Shown: in pieces, positions 10,578 through 20,349 of the stretch
Layout of the letters: every line of letters starts with the position of its first letter
Position numbering within the stretch: position 1 is the first letter of the stretch
Made by a program: the position numbers and the translations under genes
DNA from: Liopterus haemorrhoidalis
Taxonomy: Eukaryota; Arthropoda; Insecta; Coleoptera; Dytiscidae
Assembly (NCBI GenBank): GCA_963971575.1
Contig: OZ020611.1
Location: 19,194,092-19,258,091 of the forward strand
Length of the DNA stretch: 64,000 nt
Direction of reading: 5' to 3'
Notes under the pieces: model-generated
Told to the model about the DNA's origin: nothing
The model's input: the letters and a program-made list of their open reading frames with translations, nothing else
Database searches by the model: none

Positions 10578-10989
10578 TCTATATGCTAATAAAAATGTTC
10601 CACTCTAAATGCACAAGACCATTTATTAAAATAACCAGCGATATATTTTTACCAATATTTATTACAACGTAGTGCCTATGAGATTATTGAGCCAAAAATT
10701 AAGTCTCAAGAACGACGTAAAATGCCTAGGGTTGGGATGGGGTCCGCAACAAAAGTTGTTCAAGAAGGGGTCCTCGGACTATAAGTTTAAGAAACCTTAG
10801 TATAGACATTAGAGAGATATTGCAAAGTGAAAAAAAGCTGACTTTATTAAAAGAAACCTCTAATAAAGTATCCTGTATTAAAATTTTTCATGATGTTTTA
10901 AAGAGTGTTATTGCAACGGTGCTCTTGCTTCATACTTTATTTTGACAAATATGCCAAATTGATAGATCGAAATCGTAATGAATATAGAA

Positions 10990-11141
10990 GTTAACTGCAA
11001 CAGACTATTTTTTTCCCATACGGCATACTCGCATACGGCACAACCATTCGCAAAAGGGTTTCGTGACACAATTTCTCGGAGAAGAATAACATCGTCCTCG
11101 TATTTAAATCGTAAACGTTTTTTATCTTTAGCTTGCATCAT
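10990..11141 (-). pseudogene. SANT/Myb-like coding fragment
   Basis: The minus strand reads MQAKDKKRLRFKYEDDVILL, then REIVSRNPFANG and WEKNS. This resembles the first helices of a SANT/Myb-like DNA-binding domain of the sort found in transposon-borne proteins. Between NPFANG and WEKNS a small tandem duplication (CATACGGCA twice) appears to add residues. No downstream domain is seen. It could be a decayed exon or a transposon accessory ORF; the call rests on a short match. Confidence 0.3.
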
Positions 11142-11244
11142 TACTCACAAGAAAAGTCACCAATTTTTTGTTCGAATTTACTCCGTTGTTAATTTTGAGG
11201 TTACATTGACAGAAGACCTGTCAAAATTAAGGTGCTTTAAATAA

Positions 11245-12065
11245 AAAATGCTTTGCCGTTATTTAAATTAAATATAGGTTGCCTGTATTTTAATAAAAGA
11301 AAGAAATTAAGGATATATCAACTGCGCATGCGCACATGTCAAATAAAGGAAAACTTTATTAAAAGATCAGTAGAACAGAGGTTGCAATAATTCTCTAATA
11401 TGGGTGCATACTTTGATGAATAAAATAGTTCCTTATATTTGTATGTTATTAACCAACTTTGCCTTTTTTTCTACAAATTTCATCCTTGATGACCTAATAT
11501 AATGGATAACGATTTGATACAAACCAAAAAACAAAAAGTCTCTCCTGTTTTCTTTTCCGTTCTTTAATAAATTTCGATTAATATCATAATTTCGTGTTCG
11601 TTCTGTTCTCAGTCTTGTTTTTAAATGACTAAAAGTGTGATAAATAAACATGACAAACAATTCTGAATTATGTTAGTCTCACGCAGTCATGTTGAATATT
11701 AATTTCAGCAACTCATGTCACAGCTCATGACTTATTGAAATCACCCCGCTCATTGAATATTTAATTGTTTTATTTTCCTGTTGCATACAATGCACTCACC
11801 TTTCATAAACATTTCGCAAATAATGTCAATCATTTTTTTACGTCTTGTAAAATTGTTCTTGTGACATAATTTCATCATTACTGAAAAACAATACAATTTT
11901 TTATATAAAGTTTATATTGGACTTTATAAAATGAGACGAAGGTGATACACAATATCGAGGATTCACGTCATCAATAAAAGTTACTAAAACAATGACGTCA
12001 CTTTCTAATACGGTTACAGGCGAACGTTTATTTTTTGTAAATACAATACACTACCAGCTAATTAA
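11245..12065. other. Stretch with no recognised gene
   Basis: AT-rich. TGCGCATGCGCA at about 11323 is a short perfect palindrome. Nothing else is supportable. Confidence 0.4.
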
Positions 12066-12389
12066 TATCGCCCCGAGCGCCAAATTTTGGGGGCGCCAAA
12101 ATCGTTACTACACCGGAAAGGCGCAAATTGATAAAAGTTGTTAAATATTTTATTTGTCGCCTGTAAGAGGGTTAGCTATTGAACAAAAGGGAGATTTATT
12201 CCCAACCAATATACAATACGACCTTTTAGAAAGTCAGTAAGAAAACCAAAATAATAATCATTTTTGTGATTTCTATAAAATATTACCGTAAATTCATTGT
12301 CATACTCATTGTTGCGTTGCCTATTGTGTCTCCGCCCACAAAATAATGTCATTTCTTGGAATATTTTCCTTCAAAAAAAGAACATAATG

Positions 12390-13148
12390 GTCACTATTGC
12401 TTGTAGGCTAATCGAAAATCTTAAAAATACAATCATTGAAATTAGAAATGAAAAATTTGAAACTTTTTATGAAAAAAGTGAAAATTTGGCCAAACTTGTT
12501 AATGTTGAACCTATATTTAAGCAAGAAAGGAGAGGTAAGATTCGCAAATAATACGACTATGAATCTTTGGATACCGATTTAAACGAATCTGAAAAATTTC
12601 GTTTAATATATATCGAGGCTATCGATACAATTATTGAGCAACTTACTTGGAGATTTGAAAAACTTCAACAGGTATCACGAGATTTCGATTTTCTTAGTGG
12701 TTCAAGCATTGTTTCACATGATAAAGATACTATAAATAAACATGCTATGGCTCTTTCAATCAAATACGGAGCTGATTTGAACGGACAAGATTTTTTGTGT
12801 GAGATTTTAAGTGCGAAAAAACTTTTCCGGTCTTTGAATACAAATTTTGAAAATATGGAACACTTAGAAATCCTCCAATTAATCCATTAATTTGACCTAA
12901 CTGCAAATAAAAATATGGAAACTGCATATAGAATATTTCTAAGTATTCCAGTGACTGCTGCATCAGCGGAAAGGTCTTTCAGCAAGCTTAAATTAGTAAA
13001 AAATGATTTAAGAGCTACAATGGCTCAGGACTGGCTTGCCAATTTAAGTTTACTTTCAATCGAATGTGATGTTACTCGATTATTAGATATAGAAAAAATA
13101 ATCGATGATTTTGCCGCTCTGAAAGCGAGGAAAATAAAATTTTGTTAG
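12390..13148 (+). pseudogene. hAT transposase C-terminal part with dimerisation domain
   Basis: A cut-and-paste transposase relic. The end of the protein (12915-13148) reads IPVTAASAERSFSKLKLVKN, then DLRATMAQDWLANLSLLSIE, the conserved hAT C-terminal dimerisation domain, ending at TAG. Upstream frames (from about 12390 and 12567) give RLIENLKNTIIEIRNEKF and RFEKLQQVSRDFDFLSG, resembling the alpha-helical region of ZMYM/zinc-finger-type hAT proteins. Stops at about 12549 and 12888 break them. The BED finger and first catalytic Asp are absent. It cannot be active as it stands. Confidence 0.82.
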
Positions 13149-13237
13149 TTATAGTCATACTTTTATTCTGATTTAATTTTTTTTTTTTTTTTTATTTCAT
13201 TTATGTTATTGTATTATATGATGATAAATGTATTATA

Positions 13238-14151
13238 ATGGGTGTTTTTTTTAGAGGTATAGAACTTTAAATTGCAATAAAACAACGATGGATTATTCGA
13301 TTGACATGAATTTTTTTTATTCGAAAGATAATCTTGTGGCATTACATTTTAAATATGATTTCTGGCATATGACCGCCACGGCTGGCTCGGATGTAGTCCA
13401 ATCTGGATGTCCAATTTCCGATGACTTTTTCCAACATTTGTGGCCGTATATCGGCAATAACACGGCGAATGTTGTCTTCCAAATGGTCAAGCGTTTGTGG
13501 CTTATCCGCATAGACCAATGACTTTACATAGCCCCACAGAAAGTAGTCCAGCGGTGTTAAATCACAAGATCTTGGAGGCCAATTCACAGGTCCAAAACGT
13601 GAAATTAGGCGGTCACCAAACGTGTCTTTCAATAAATCGATTGTGGCACGAGCTGTGTGACATGTTGCGCCGTCTTGTTGGAACCACAGCTCCTGGACAT
13701 CATGGCTGTACAATTCAGGAATGAAAAAGTGGATGGACACATATCCAATTCCTGTGCTCGATGGCGGATGGACTCATTCGGGTCTTCCTCAATGCTACGC
13801 TCTACAGTACCAATATCTTCTTCTGTACGCACCGTACGGCGTCTCTGGGGATGCGAGTTATCAATAAGAGTAAACGTGGTGCGAAAACGTTCCATGGTTA
13901 ATCGAATTAACTGCTCTGATGGACGATTTTGTCGACGATAAAATGGACGTAGTGCGCGATACGTATTCCGCACAGAACCATTATTTTCGAAATAAAATTG
14001 CACTATTTGCAAGCGTTGTTCAGGCGTGAATCTATTCATGATGAATTGCCAAACCAAACTGAGAATAAATCACTTGACAGCTGTTAAATCGGTCGCCATC
14101 TTGAACAGTAATGCCAACTTAAAGTTCTATACCTCTAAAAAAAACACCCGT
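13238..14151 (-). mobile_element. Tc1/mariner element, internally deleted (914 bp)
   Basis: The terminal inverted repeats are a perfect 31 bp (13240-13270 against 14119-14149), starting GGGTGTTTTTTTTAGAGG, and extend to 34 bp with one mismatch. TA flanks both sides (13236-13237 and 14152-14153). The element sits inside the hAT relic. High TIR identity suggests a younger insertion than its host. Confidence 0.93.
13342..14057 (-). pseudogene. Tc1/mariner-type transposase with central deletion
   Basis: The N-terminal frame (from 14057 down) reads FTPEQRLQIVQFYFENNGS, a helix-turn-helix domain, and continues to ELDMCPSTF. There the frame shifts into FFIPELYSHDVQELWFQQDG and runs to the end through WPPRSCDLTPLDYFLWGYVK. 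The central third, with the first catalytic Asp, is gone. The second Asp (QQDG) and the candidate third (TPLDYF) remain 41 residues apart, a DD41D-like spacing by my count. The junction lies near 13729-13740. The protein is therefore dead, while the ends could still be mobilised by a full-length relative. Confidence 0.9.
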
Positions 14152-14318
14152 TATATAACGATTGAATAAACCTTTTTTGAATATATGCTATTTAATAATC
14201 TGCTATTTAATATCTTTGCTATTTAATAACTCCCGTTTTTTTTGTTTGGAGGGGGGGGCGCCCCATTTTGTTTTCGCCCCGGGCGCAGTTTTGTCTTCGC
14301 ACGGCCCTGACCACGTCG

Positions 14319-14777
14319 CTCAATAAGTCTCCGGTCTAACTAAGAAAAACTTTTTTTTTTTTAGAAATTCGACTTTATTCGTCAACATACTCTGCTTCAA
14401 GAGGGATACATTCATTCCAACGCTCCTAAAATTAAAAAAATTAAAATTAATTAATTAATTTAAATTCAGCATACCAATCAGTAATATTGATTTACCTGGT
14501 CCAGAGTCTCTATAACACTTATCAAGCAACTGTTTAGCTTCAACAGTATTTTTTCCCATCAAAAAACAATGTTTAATCAACACACGACATTCTTTTTTTT
14601 TTTCATTCTTTTGTAAATTACAAAACTGGAGTCACTAAAACCACTATAACCTCTAAACTAATTGTCAGAATGTCATGAAATTTTCATACGTATCGTTTGA
14701 AGATTGGTACTATCCAGAAATCATATGGGTCTGTCAACAGTGTTGCCATATATATGTCAGACCGGAGACTTATTGAG
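14319..14777 (-). mobile_element. mariner deletion derivative (459 bp)
   Basis: Ends are CTCAATAAGTCTCCGGTCT and its inverted copy; TA follows the right end but the left TA is altered. On the minus strand the first piece reads ECRVLIKHCFLMGKNTVEAK and QLLDKCYRDSGPG, a mariner HTH start. The interior then jumps to RWNECIPLEAEYVDE and a stop, the mariner C-terminus. The catalytic core is deleted. Confidence 0.85.
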
Positions 14778-15495
14778 TAAAGTTTTATGTATTTAAGTTT
14801 CACACTGTGTTAATAGTTTGGTTATAAACCCAAAATCTAAAGCTTTAAAAATAAAGAATATCACAAGTCAATCTGACACATATACCTTGATCAAATACGG
14901 CTGTAATCTTCATTTTTATTTAATAATAGTTAAAACTAGTCAAAACTTTTGATAAATAAAATTATCTATTGATTCAACGAAAATAATTGATATTTAGAAA
15001 TATTTAATTACTAGCTGTCATACGCAACGATGCTCGGGAGAAAAATAATAATTTATCAAAAATATTTGAATTCGGAAAAATAAATGATTGCTGCGTACTC
15101 AAAAATTCAAATTATTTCAATGATGGGTTAAATGCCAACATACGTCATCTTATCGATTTTAGTTATTTAATTTAAGAACGTCTAATTTATCAAACTAGTT
15201 TTATGTAGGGTGTTAACAATGTACAATCTCTCATCAATTGGTACGTGTAAACAGCACTCATTCGGCAGTAACAATATTTTTAGTTTTAACGGTTTCATTG
15301 TTTCTTAGGCGGAAGTTCTAATGCGCATGTCAAAAACAAATATGAGAAATGATAAGCAAAAGATTTAGTGTAACAAAACACAATATTGAGGGAAAGTTTC
15401 GATGTTAGTATTTAATATAATCAATACAATAACTTACAAATAACAAATAAAATCAAAACACAATTTAAAATTTACTTCAACTAAGAACAATTTGA

Positions 15496-16442
15496 ATAGG
15501 GGATACGCATAAAATTTGTATTTCCTTAAAACTACATTATTTTGATATGTTAATGTTAGTTATGTCACCTAACAAAACAAAAATCACATTTTAATTAACA
15601 TTATAGCCAAATTTTTTAATTAAAATATTGTAAATTTGAAATATTCCGAGCACGGGGCGAAGGTTGCCGAGTAGAAACGACTGAGTATGACGTCAAACGA
15701 TAGGGTTTTCACATCACAGATACAGACAGCTACAACATAATCTTCACACGTGTGTGTATTGTATTGTTCGAGAGTTTTGTATTTGTTTTTAAGCAATTTT
15801 TCACGTATTTACTATTAAAATGGCAGATAAAGATTTTGTTAGGGCTCAGAGTGATAATTTACCCAACATTGATGCATTTATGCACACAACATAAAGTTTA
15901 CTTTTTTCTGAAATATCGGTTTTATTTCGCCTCATAGTTTTCAGCCACAAATATCGCCTTTTCTGTTGTTTTTCGCCATTAGGTAATGATATAAATAGTT
16001 TTTTTGGATTTCTAGTTGAACTAATTGTGCACATCGGTACTGAACAATATTTTCGATAATGTTTCGAAGTACTGGGGCCTGGATATTCCATATTTTAATA
16101 TAAAATTTAATTCGGTAAACATGTATAAATTGTTTTTATAGAATTAAACTTTATTTTAATTAAAATCACTCTCCTTTACATAACCTATAAAAGTTACACA
16201 AACAAATAATTCACAACAGACTATGTTCGCTGCATAAACAACCGTTCGCTGGATTGGCTAGTAGTCTCATGCGTCAGTTAGAAAGGATTATGACGTCACA
16301 CGTCGTTTTCGCGCGCTACATACATTTTTGATTTTTTAAAGCCTTCAAATTAAAAAAAAAAAATTAAAAACTGTTTTTTATGTTTATATACAACAAGAGG
16401 AATATAATAAAAAAATAAAAAAAAATCATGCCTATCCCCTAT
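15496..16442. mobile_element. TIR element of THAP type, copy 2
   Basis: About 947 bp with AATAGGGGATACGCAT at the left and, inverted, AATAGGGGATAGGCATG at the right; homologous to 2936-3880. The minus strand keeps a THAP-like reading frame. Copy 2 retains sequence in that frame that copy 1 lacks, so the two are independent deletion derivatives. Confidence 0.8.
15846..16091 (-). pseudogene. THAP-like DNA-binding domain fragment
   Basis: The reading frame begins MEYPGPSTSKHYRKYCSVPM and continues with FISLPNGEKQQKRRYLWL and SKLYVVC. The spacing C-x4-C, the hydrophobic LP motif, the central Trp and the late VC agree with a THAP zinc finger. The closing C-x2-H is degenerate (VCINAS), so the zinc site is broken. 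THAP domains bind the ends of P-type and some other transposons. The remaining transposase is deleted. Confidence 0.65.
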
Positions 16443-17046
16443 TTTTGAACCAGTAGTATTGGCATCCCTCTCTACCACCTAACGGTCAGACTGACCAACG
16501 TATCGTCTACCAATACACACATCAGATTAATTTATTTACTATGGTGTTCTTTCTGTGATTATTTCTGATCGATAAAAGATAGGTACATGGGTCAAAGGGC
16601 TTTTTTTTCGTTAGTAAATACTCTTGCCATTAAAGTTATTTTTCTTCGTAAATCTTTAAAGATAACGACGATATTCCACAATAAACTGAGCATTATAATT
16701 TTTGCCGAAAATGTAAACTAATAAATGATATTTGTGAGTTATCTATTGACCTGCGATAAGTGCTCTCCCGGACTTTTTTGTAGTAATATTAACCCTTAAA
16801 AGTCCCTATATTTTCGATATATCTTTTACAGTTTAGCTTTCGAAACAATTATAATGTTTCGCACGCGTTTTTTTCAGATTTATTTCTGTCCGTAGGCCCT
16901 AAAAACATGTACATCATTGAAAAACCGATTAATTTTTTGCACCATTAGCTCCGCAGGGTCCTAAAAAGTAACTGGGCAAAATTTGGTCTAAATCGGTTAA
17001 AAGTCATAGGAATGTAACAAACAAATAACAAATAAAACAATTTTCC

Positions 17047-17083
<37 letters not shown>

Positions 17084-17108
17084 GTTGGAGTTTCTCGACG
17101 AATTTAAA

Positions 17109-17670
17109 TCTTTATATATAAAAATGGATATTTGTGGCTATGTCCGGAAATTCTAACCCACTTCCAGATACGCTACCGAGTTGAAATTTTGCATACAGGT
17201 AGCAAATGGCTTCATCATAACTAGAAAAATCGAAAATCTCAAAAAAGTCCCATCAGAAACGAGAAATTAATAATTTTGTTTTTAATTACATTCGACCATT
17301 GGTATATCTATCACATATGCAGTGACCGGATAGGAATTTTCATTCAATAGTTGACTGTCTAACTGTATGAACATCGTGAGTGTTCGCTAAATATCGGAAG
17401 TGTTCGGCCCGAGAATAACCTTTATCAGGACGTAAACATTGTAGAAAATAAAACCGGTGTTTGGTTACAGCTGATAATAAATTGTTATTGTTATTTAGCA
17501 AAACTTATGGTTCGTGTATGTAGAGCGAGACATAAGCTGAATATCTGTTTTCTGGATAATTATTTTTAACGGAGTTTTCTTAACTTATTTTTATTATAAT
17601 TATTTTTTTTTTCTATCTTTTTTTTACGAATATTGATTTAAATGCGATTGATAGCCATATTTTTTCAGTG
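17109..17670 (+). repeat. Helitron-like 5' segment
   Basis: Starts TCTTTATATATAAAAATGG and continues with GGCTATGTCCGGAAATTCTA and GAGTTGAAATTTTGCATACA. The same segment recurs at 19188-19650. The TC start next to a TATATA run is typical of Helitron 5' ends. No matching 3' end of its own is evident before the next element. Confidence 0.55.
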
Positions 17671-18194
17671 TGGGCTACTTGCTCATTCTTCTATTTTTGT
17701 TTAAAAACATCTATCTTCTGTATCTATAAAATAGAAAATATTCGGAAATTGTAACCCACATATGGTACTGAGTTTTTATGCAAATTTGATGAGTGTGGAA
17801 ATTTGGTTTACAGGTAGAAAATGCCGTCTGTATAACGATAAAAAAAATCGCATTAGAAACGATATTTATGAATTTTGTTTTTATTTATATTTGGGCATTA
17901 ACATAGTTTTGAGAAATATTTAATTGGCTGGCTTTAGTGCAGCTTCGGACATCGTGCATTTTCGTGCGTAATTGTTATAACCCGAAGCCTGAGGTTGCAT
18001 TTAGTTTACAGTCAGTCTAACCTAAACAATTGTTGCGAACGGATGTATGTTTATTATCTATCTATCTATATATATAAAAGCAAGTGTCCTGACTGACTGA
18101 CTCATTCACTCTTCACCGCCCAGCCCGAACCGCTGGGCCTAGGAACTTGAAATTTGGAGAGTATATTCGCTCCGTGACGTAAGCACCCACTAAG

Positions 18195-19180
18195 AAGGGA
18201 TTTTTCGAAATTTCACTCCTAAGGGATGAAAAGGGGTGAAATGTGATTTCACGAATTCCTTAATATCTCTTAGGGCCGATGGGATATCGACTTAGTTTTT
18301 GCTTACAAGTATTACCCATATAAATGCCGAAAAACCAATTTCGGTTTTTTGCCCTAATCAACCCCTAAAGGGGTGAATCTACAATCGGGGTGAATTTTAC
18401 AACCCGTCTTATTTCCTGTGTTTGTTGAGTTATATGGTTTCTTTTTGGCAAATAAGTGTCTTTTTATAATATCTCGAAATGCTTTTGACAGTTTTTTAAA
18501 ATTTCACCCCTAAAGGGTGAAAAGGGGTGATATGTGATTTCACGAATTCCTTAATATCTCTTAGGGCCGATGGGATATCGACTTAGTTTTTGCTTACAAG
18601 TATTACCCATATAAATGCCGAAAAACCAATTTCGGTTTTTTGCCCTAATCAACCCCTAAAGGGGTGAATCTACAATCGGGGTGAATTTTACAACCCGTCT
18701 TATTTCATGTGTTTGTTAAGTTATAAGGTTTCTTTTTGGCACATAAGTGTCTTTTTATAATATCTCGAAATGGTTTTGACAGTTTTTTAAAATTTCACCC
18801 CTAAAGGGTGAAAAGGGGTGATATGTGATTTCAAGGTTTCTTTAATATCTCTTAGGACCAATAAGATATCGACTTGCTTTTTGCTTACAAAAATTACCCA
18901 TATAAATACCGAAAAACCAATTTCAGGATTTTGTTCTTATCAACCCTTACAGGGGTGAATCTACAATTGGAGTGAATTATACATCCCGTCGTATTTCCTG
19001 TGATTGTTGAGATGTGACATTACTTTTTGGCACATAGGTGTATTTTTAAAATATTTCGAAAAAGTTTTGACAGTTTTTTTTAATTTCAGCCCCAAAGGGT
19101 GAAAAGGGGTGACATGTGATTTCAAGGATTCCTTAATATTTCTTAGGATCAATAAGATATCGACTTGGTTTTTTCTTACA
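18195..19180 (+). repeat. Tandem array of about 300-bp units
   Basis: Units start near AATTTCACCCCTAAAGGGTG and run through TTAATATCTCTTAGG, ACCCATATAAATGCC and GGGTGAATCTACAAT. The landmark TAATATCTCTTAGG occurs near 18261, 18562, 18843 and 19134, giving periods of about 301, 281 and 291 bp. Further diverged units lie at about 20915-21300 and 21300-21690. Confidence 0.85.
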
Positions 19181-19187
19181 ATAATAA

Positions 19188-19650
19188 TCTTTATATATAA
19201 AAGACAATATTTGTGGCTATGTCCGGAAATTCTAACCCACTTCAAGATATGCTACAGAGTTGAAATTTTGCATACAGGTAGGGAATGCTTTCATCATAAC
19301 TAGAAAAATCGAAAATTTCAAAAAAGTCCCATCAGAAACGAGAAATTAATAATTTTGTTTTTAATTATATTGGACCATCGAAGTATGTATGATGCGCTCA
19401 GCGAGATCGCGGGAATTTCGTTTCAATGGTTGTTTGGACAACTATAGTAAGTTCGTGAAACATCGTTCAATGTCGTTCGGCGCGATTCATCATTACTCTG
19501 CTCTAGCTGATAAGATTTATATATTGTTATTTAGTAAAATTTTTGATTAGTGTATGCAGAGCGACACTAAAGTGGAGCACCTGTTTTCTGGTTTTTTATG
19601 TTAGGGCATTTATGAACTTTGTTATTTTTATTTATTTTTTTTTTCTATTC
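19188..19650 (+). repeat. Nested Helitron-like 5' segment, second copy
   Basis: Homologous to 17109-17670, starting TCTTTATATATAAAAGAC. It interrupts the 300-bp array, so it was inserted after the array formed. A weaker start of the same kind occurs near 19660. Confidence 0.55.
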
Positions 19651-19815
19651 TTTTATTTAAATCTTTTATATATATAAAACAGAAAATCTGTGTGTACCGA
19701 GTTGGAATTTGGTATATAGGTAGGAAATGCAGTCAATATAAGGAGGCAAATCGAAAATCAGAAGAAAAAAAATGGTATCACTTAAGACGTAGACTTAACT
19801 AAAAAATTGCTTATA

Positions 19816-20349
19816 CAGTGAAACCTCTATCTATCGTTTTTGAAGGGACCTATTGAAATAAACTATGGATGCGGGAAAACAATGAATGCGGGAATATAGG
19901 AAAAAAACACATTAATACATATTTAAATGTTTAATATGTACGTACATATATATTCTAAATAAAATTTTAAATAAAAAATATCGTAACAAAATAAAAAAGG
20001 AAGCTGCATGCCGACAAAAAAAATTATACTTTGTATTGTATATAATCTTTCATCGTCATTTGCTTTTTGGCTTTTTATATTGCCGTAAGAAATCAATATT
20101 CTTTCGGTGTTACAAATTAAATTTTTTTCGGCATCAGTTATCGAATGCGCATAAAAAAAGGTTTCAATTTGAAAAAACACGAAATTTGCTGCGTAATTTA
20201 AACGATGAATGCGGTAAAATGATACAGAGAGAAATGATCGATGCAATCTATTTTTGCGTGTTTTGTACGAAATTAATTCGGAACCGCAAGAAATAACGAT
20301 ATATACGGGAAAATTATTATTCGAGGAACGATAGATAGAGGTTTCACTG
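19816..20349. mobile_element. pogo/Tigger-like MITE, 534 bp
   Basis: Begins CAGTGAAACCTCTATCTATC and ends with the inverted equivalent; TA flanks both sides (19814-19815 and 20350-20351). CAGTGAAACC ends with TA duplication are characteristic of pogo/Tigger elements. The AT-rich interior has open frames but no transposase motif. Confidence 0.88.

Larger units (their letters stand above)
9164..10800. mobile_element. hAT-like non-autonomous element inside the mariner relic
   Basis: Left end CAGTGGTTCTTAAACTGTGG; the inverted right end reads CTAAGGTTTCTTAAACTTAT with further similarity in the GTCCG words. TATAGAC flanks both sides (9157-9163 and 10801-10807), as expected for a slightly eroded 8-bp hAT duplication. 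The first 280 bp match 37285-37528 on the opposite strand. There is no transposase; a family A copy occupies the middle. Confidence 0.78.
12066..14308 (+). mobile_element. hAT element, decayed, with nested Tc1/mariner
   Basis: The right end reads, inverted, CAGGGCCGTGCGAAGAC followed by CGCCCGGGGCGAAAAC. The left side keeps CGCCCCGAGCGCC and GGGGGCGCC, similar to the subterminal right end, but has lost the outermost bases. It encloses hAT coding sequence in the same orientation and a 914-bp Tc1/mariner insertion in the 3' non-coding part. Confidence 0.7.
15013..17058 (-). mobile_element. Helitron-like element, reverse
   Basis: Read on the minus strand it starts at a TATATATAAAAGAGG run followed by AACCGATTTAGACCAAATTT, as in many insect Helitrons. 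It ends with CGTTGCGTATGACAGCTAGT, that is a CTAG terminus. The 3' text resembles the ends at 22420-22452 and 61560-61594. No Rep/helicase coding is present. It contains the second THAP-type TIR element. Confidence 0.6.

Noticed and set aside
13288..13941. Forward-strand open frames of 77, 75 and 94 codons
   Set aside because: Shadows of the reverse-strand transposase.
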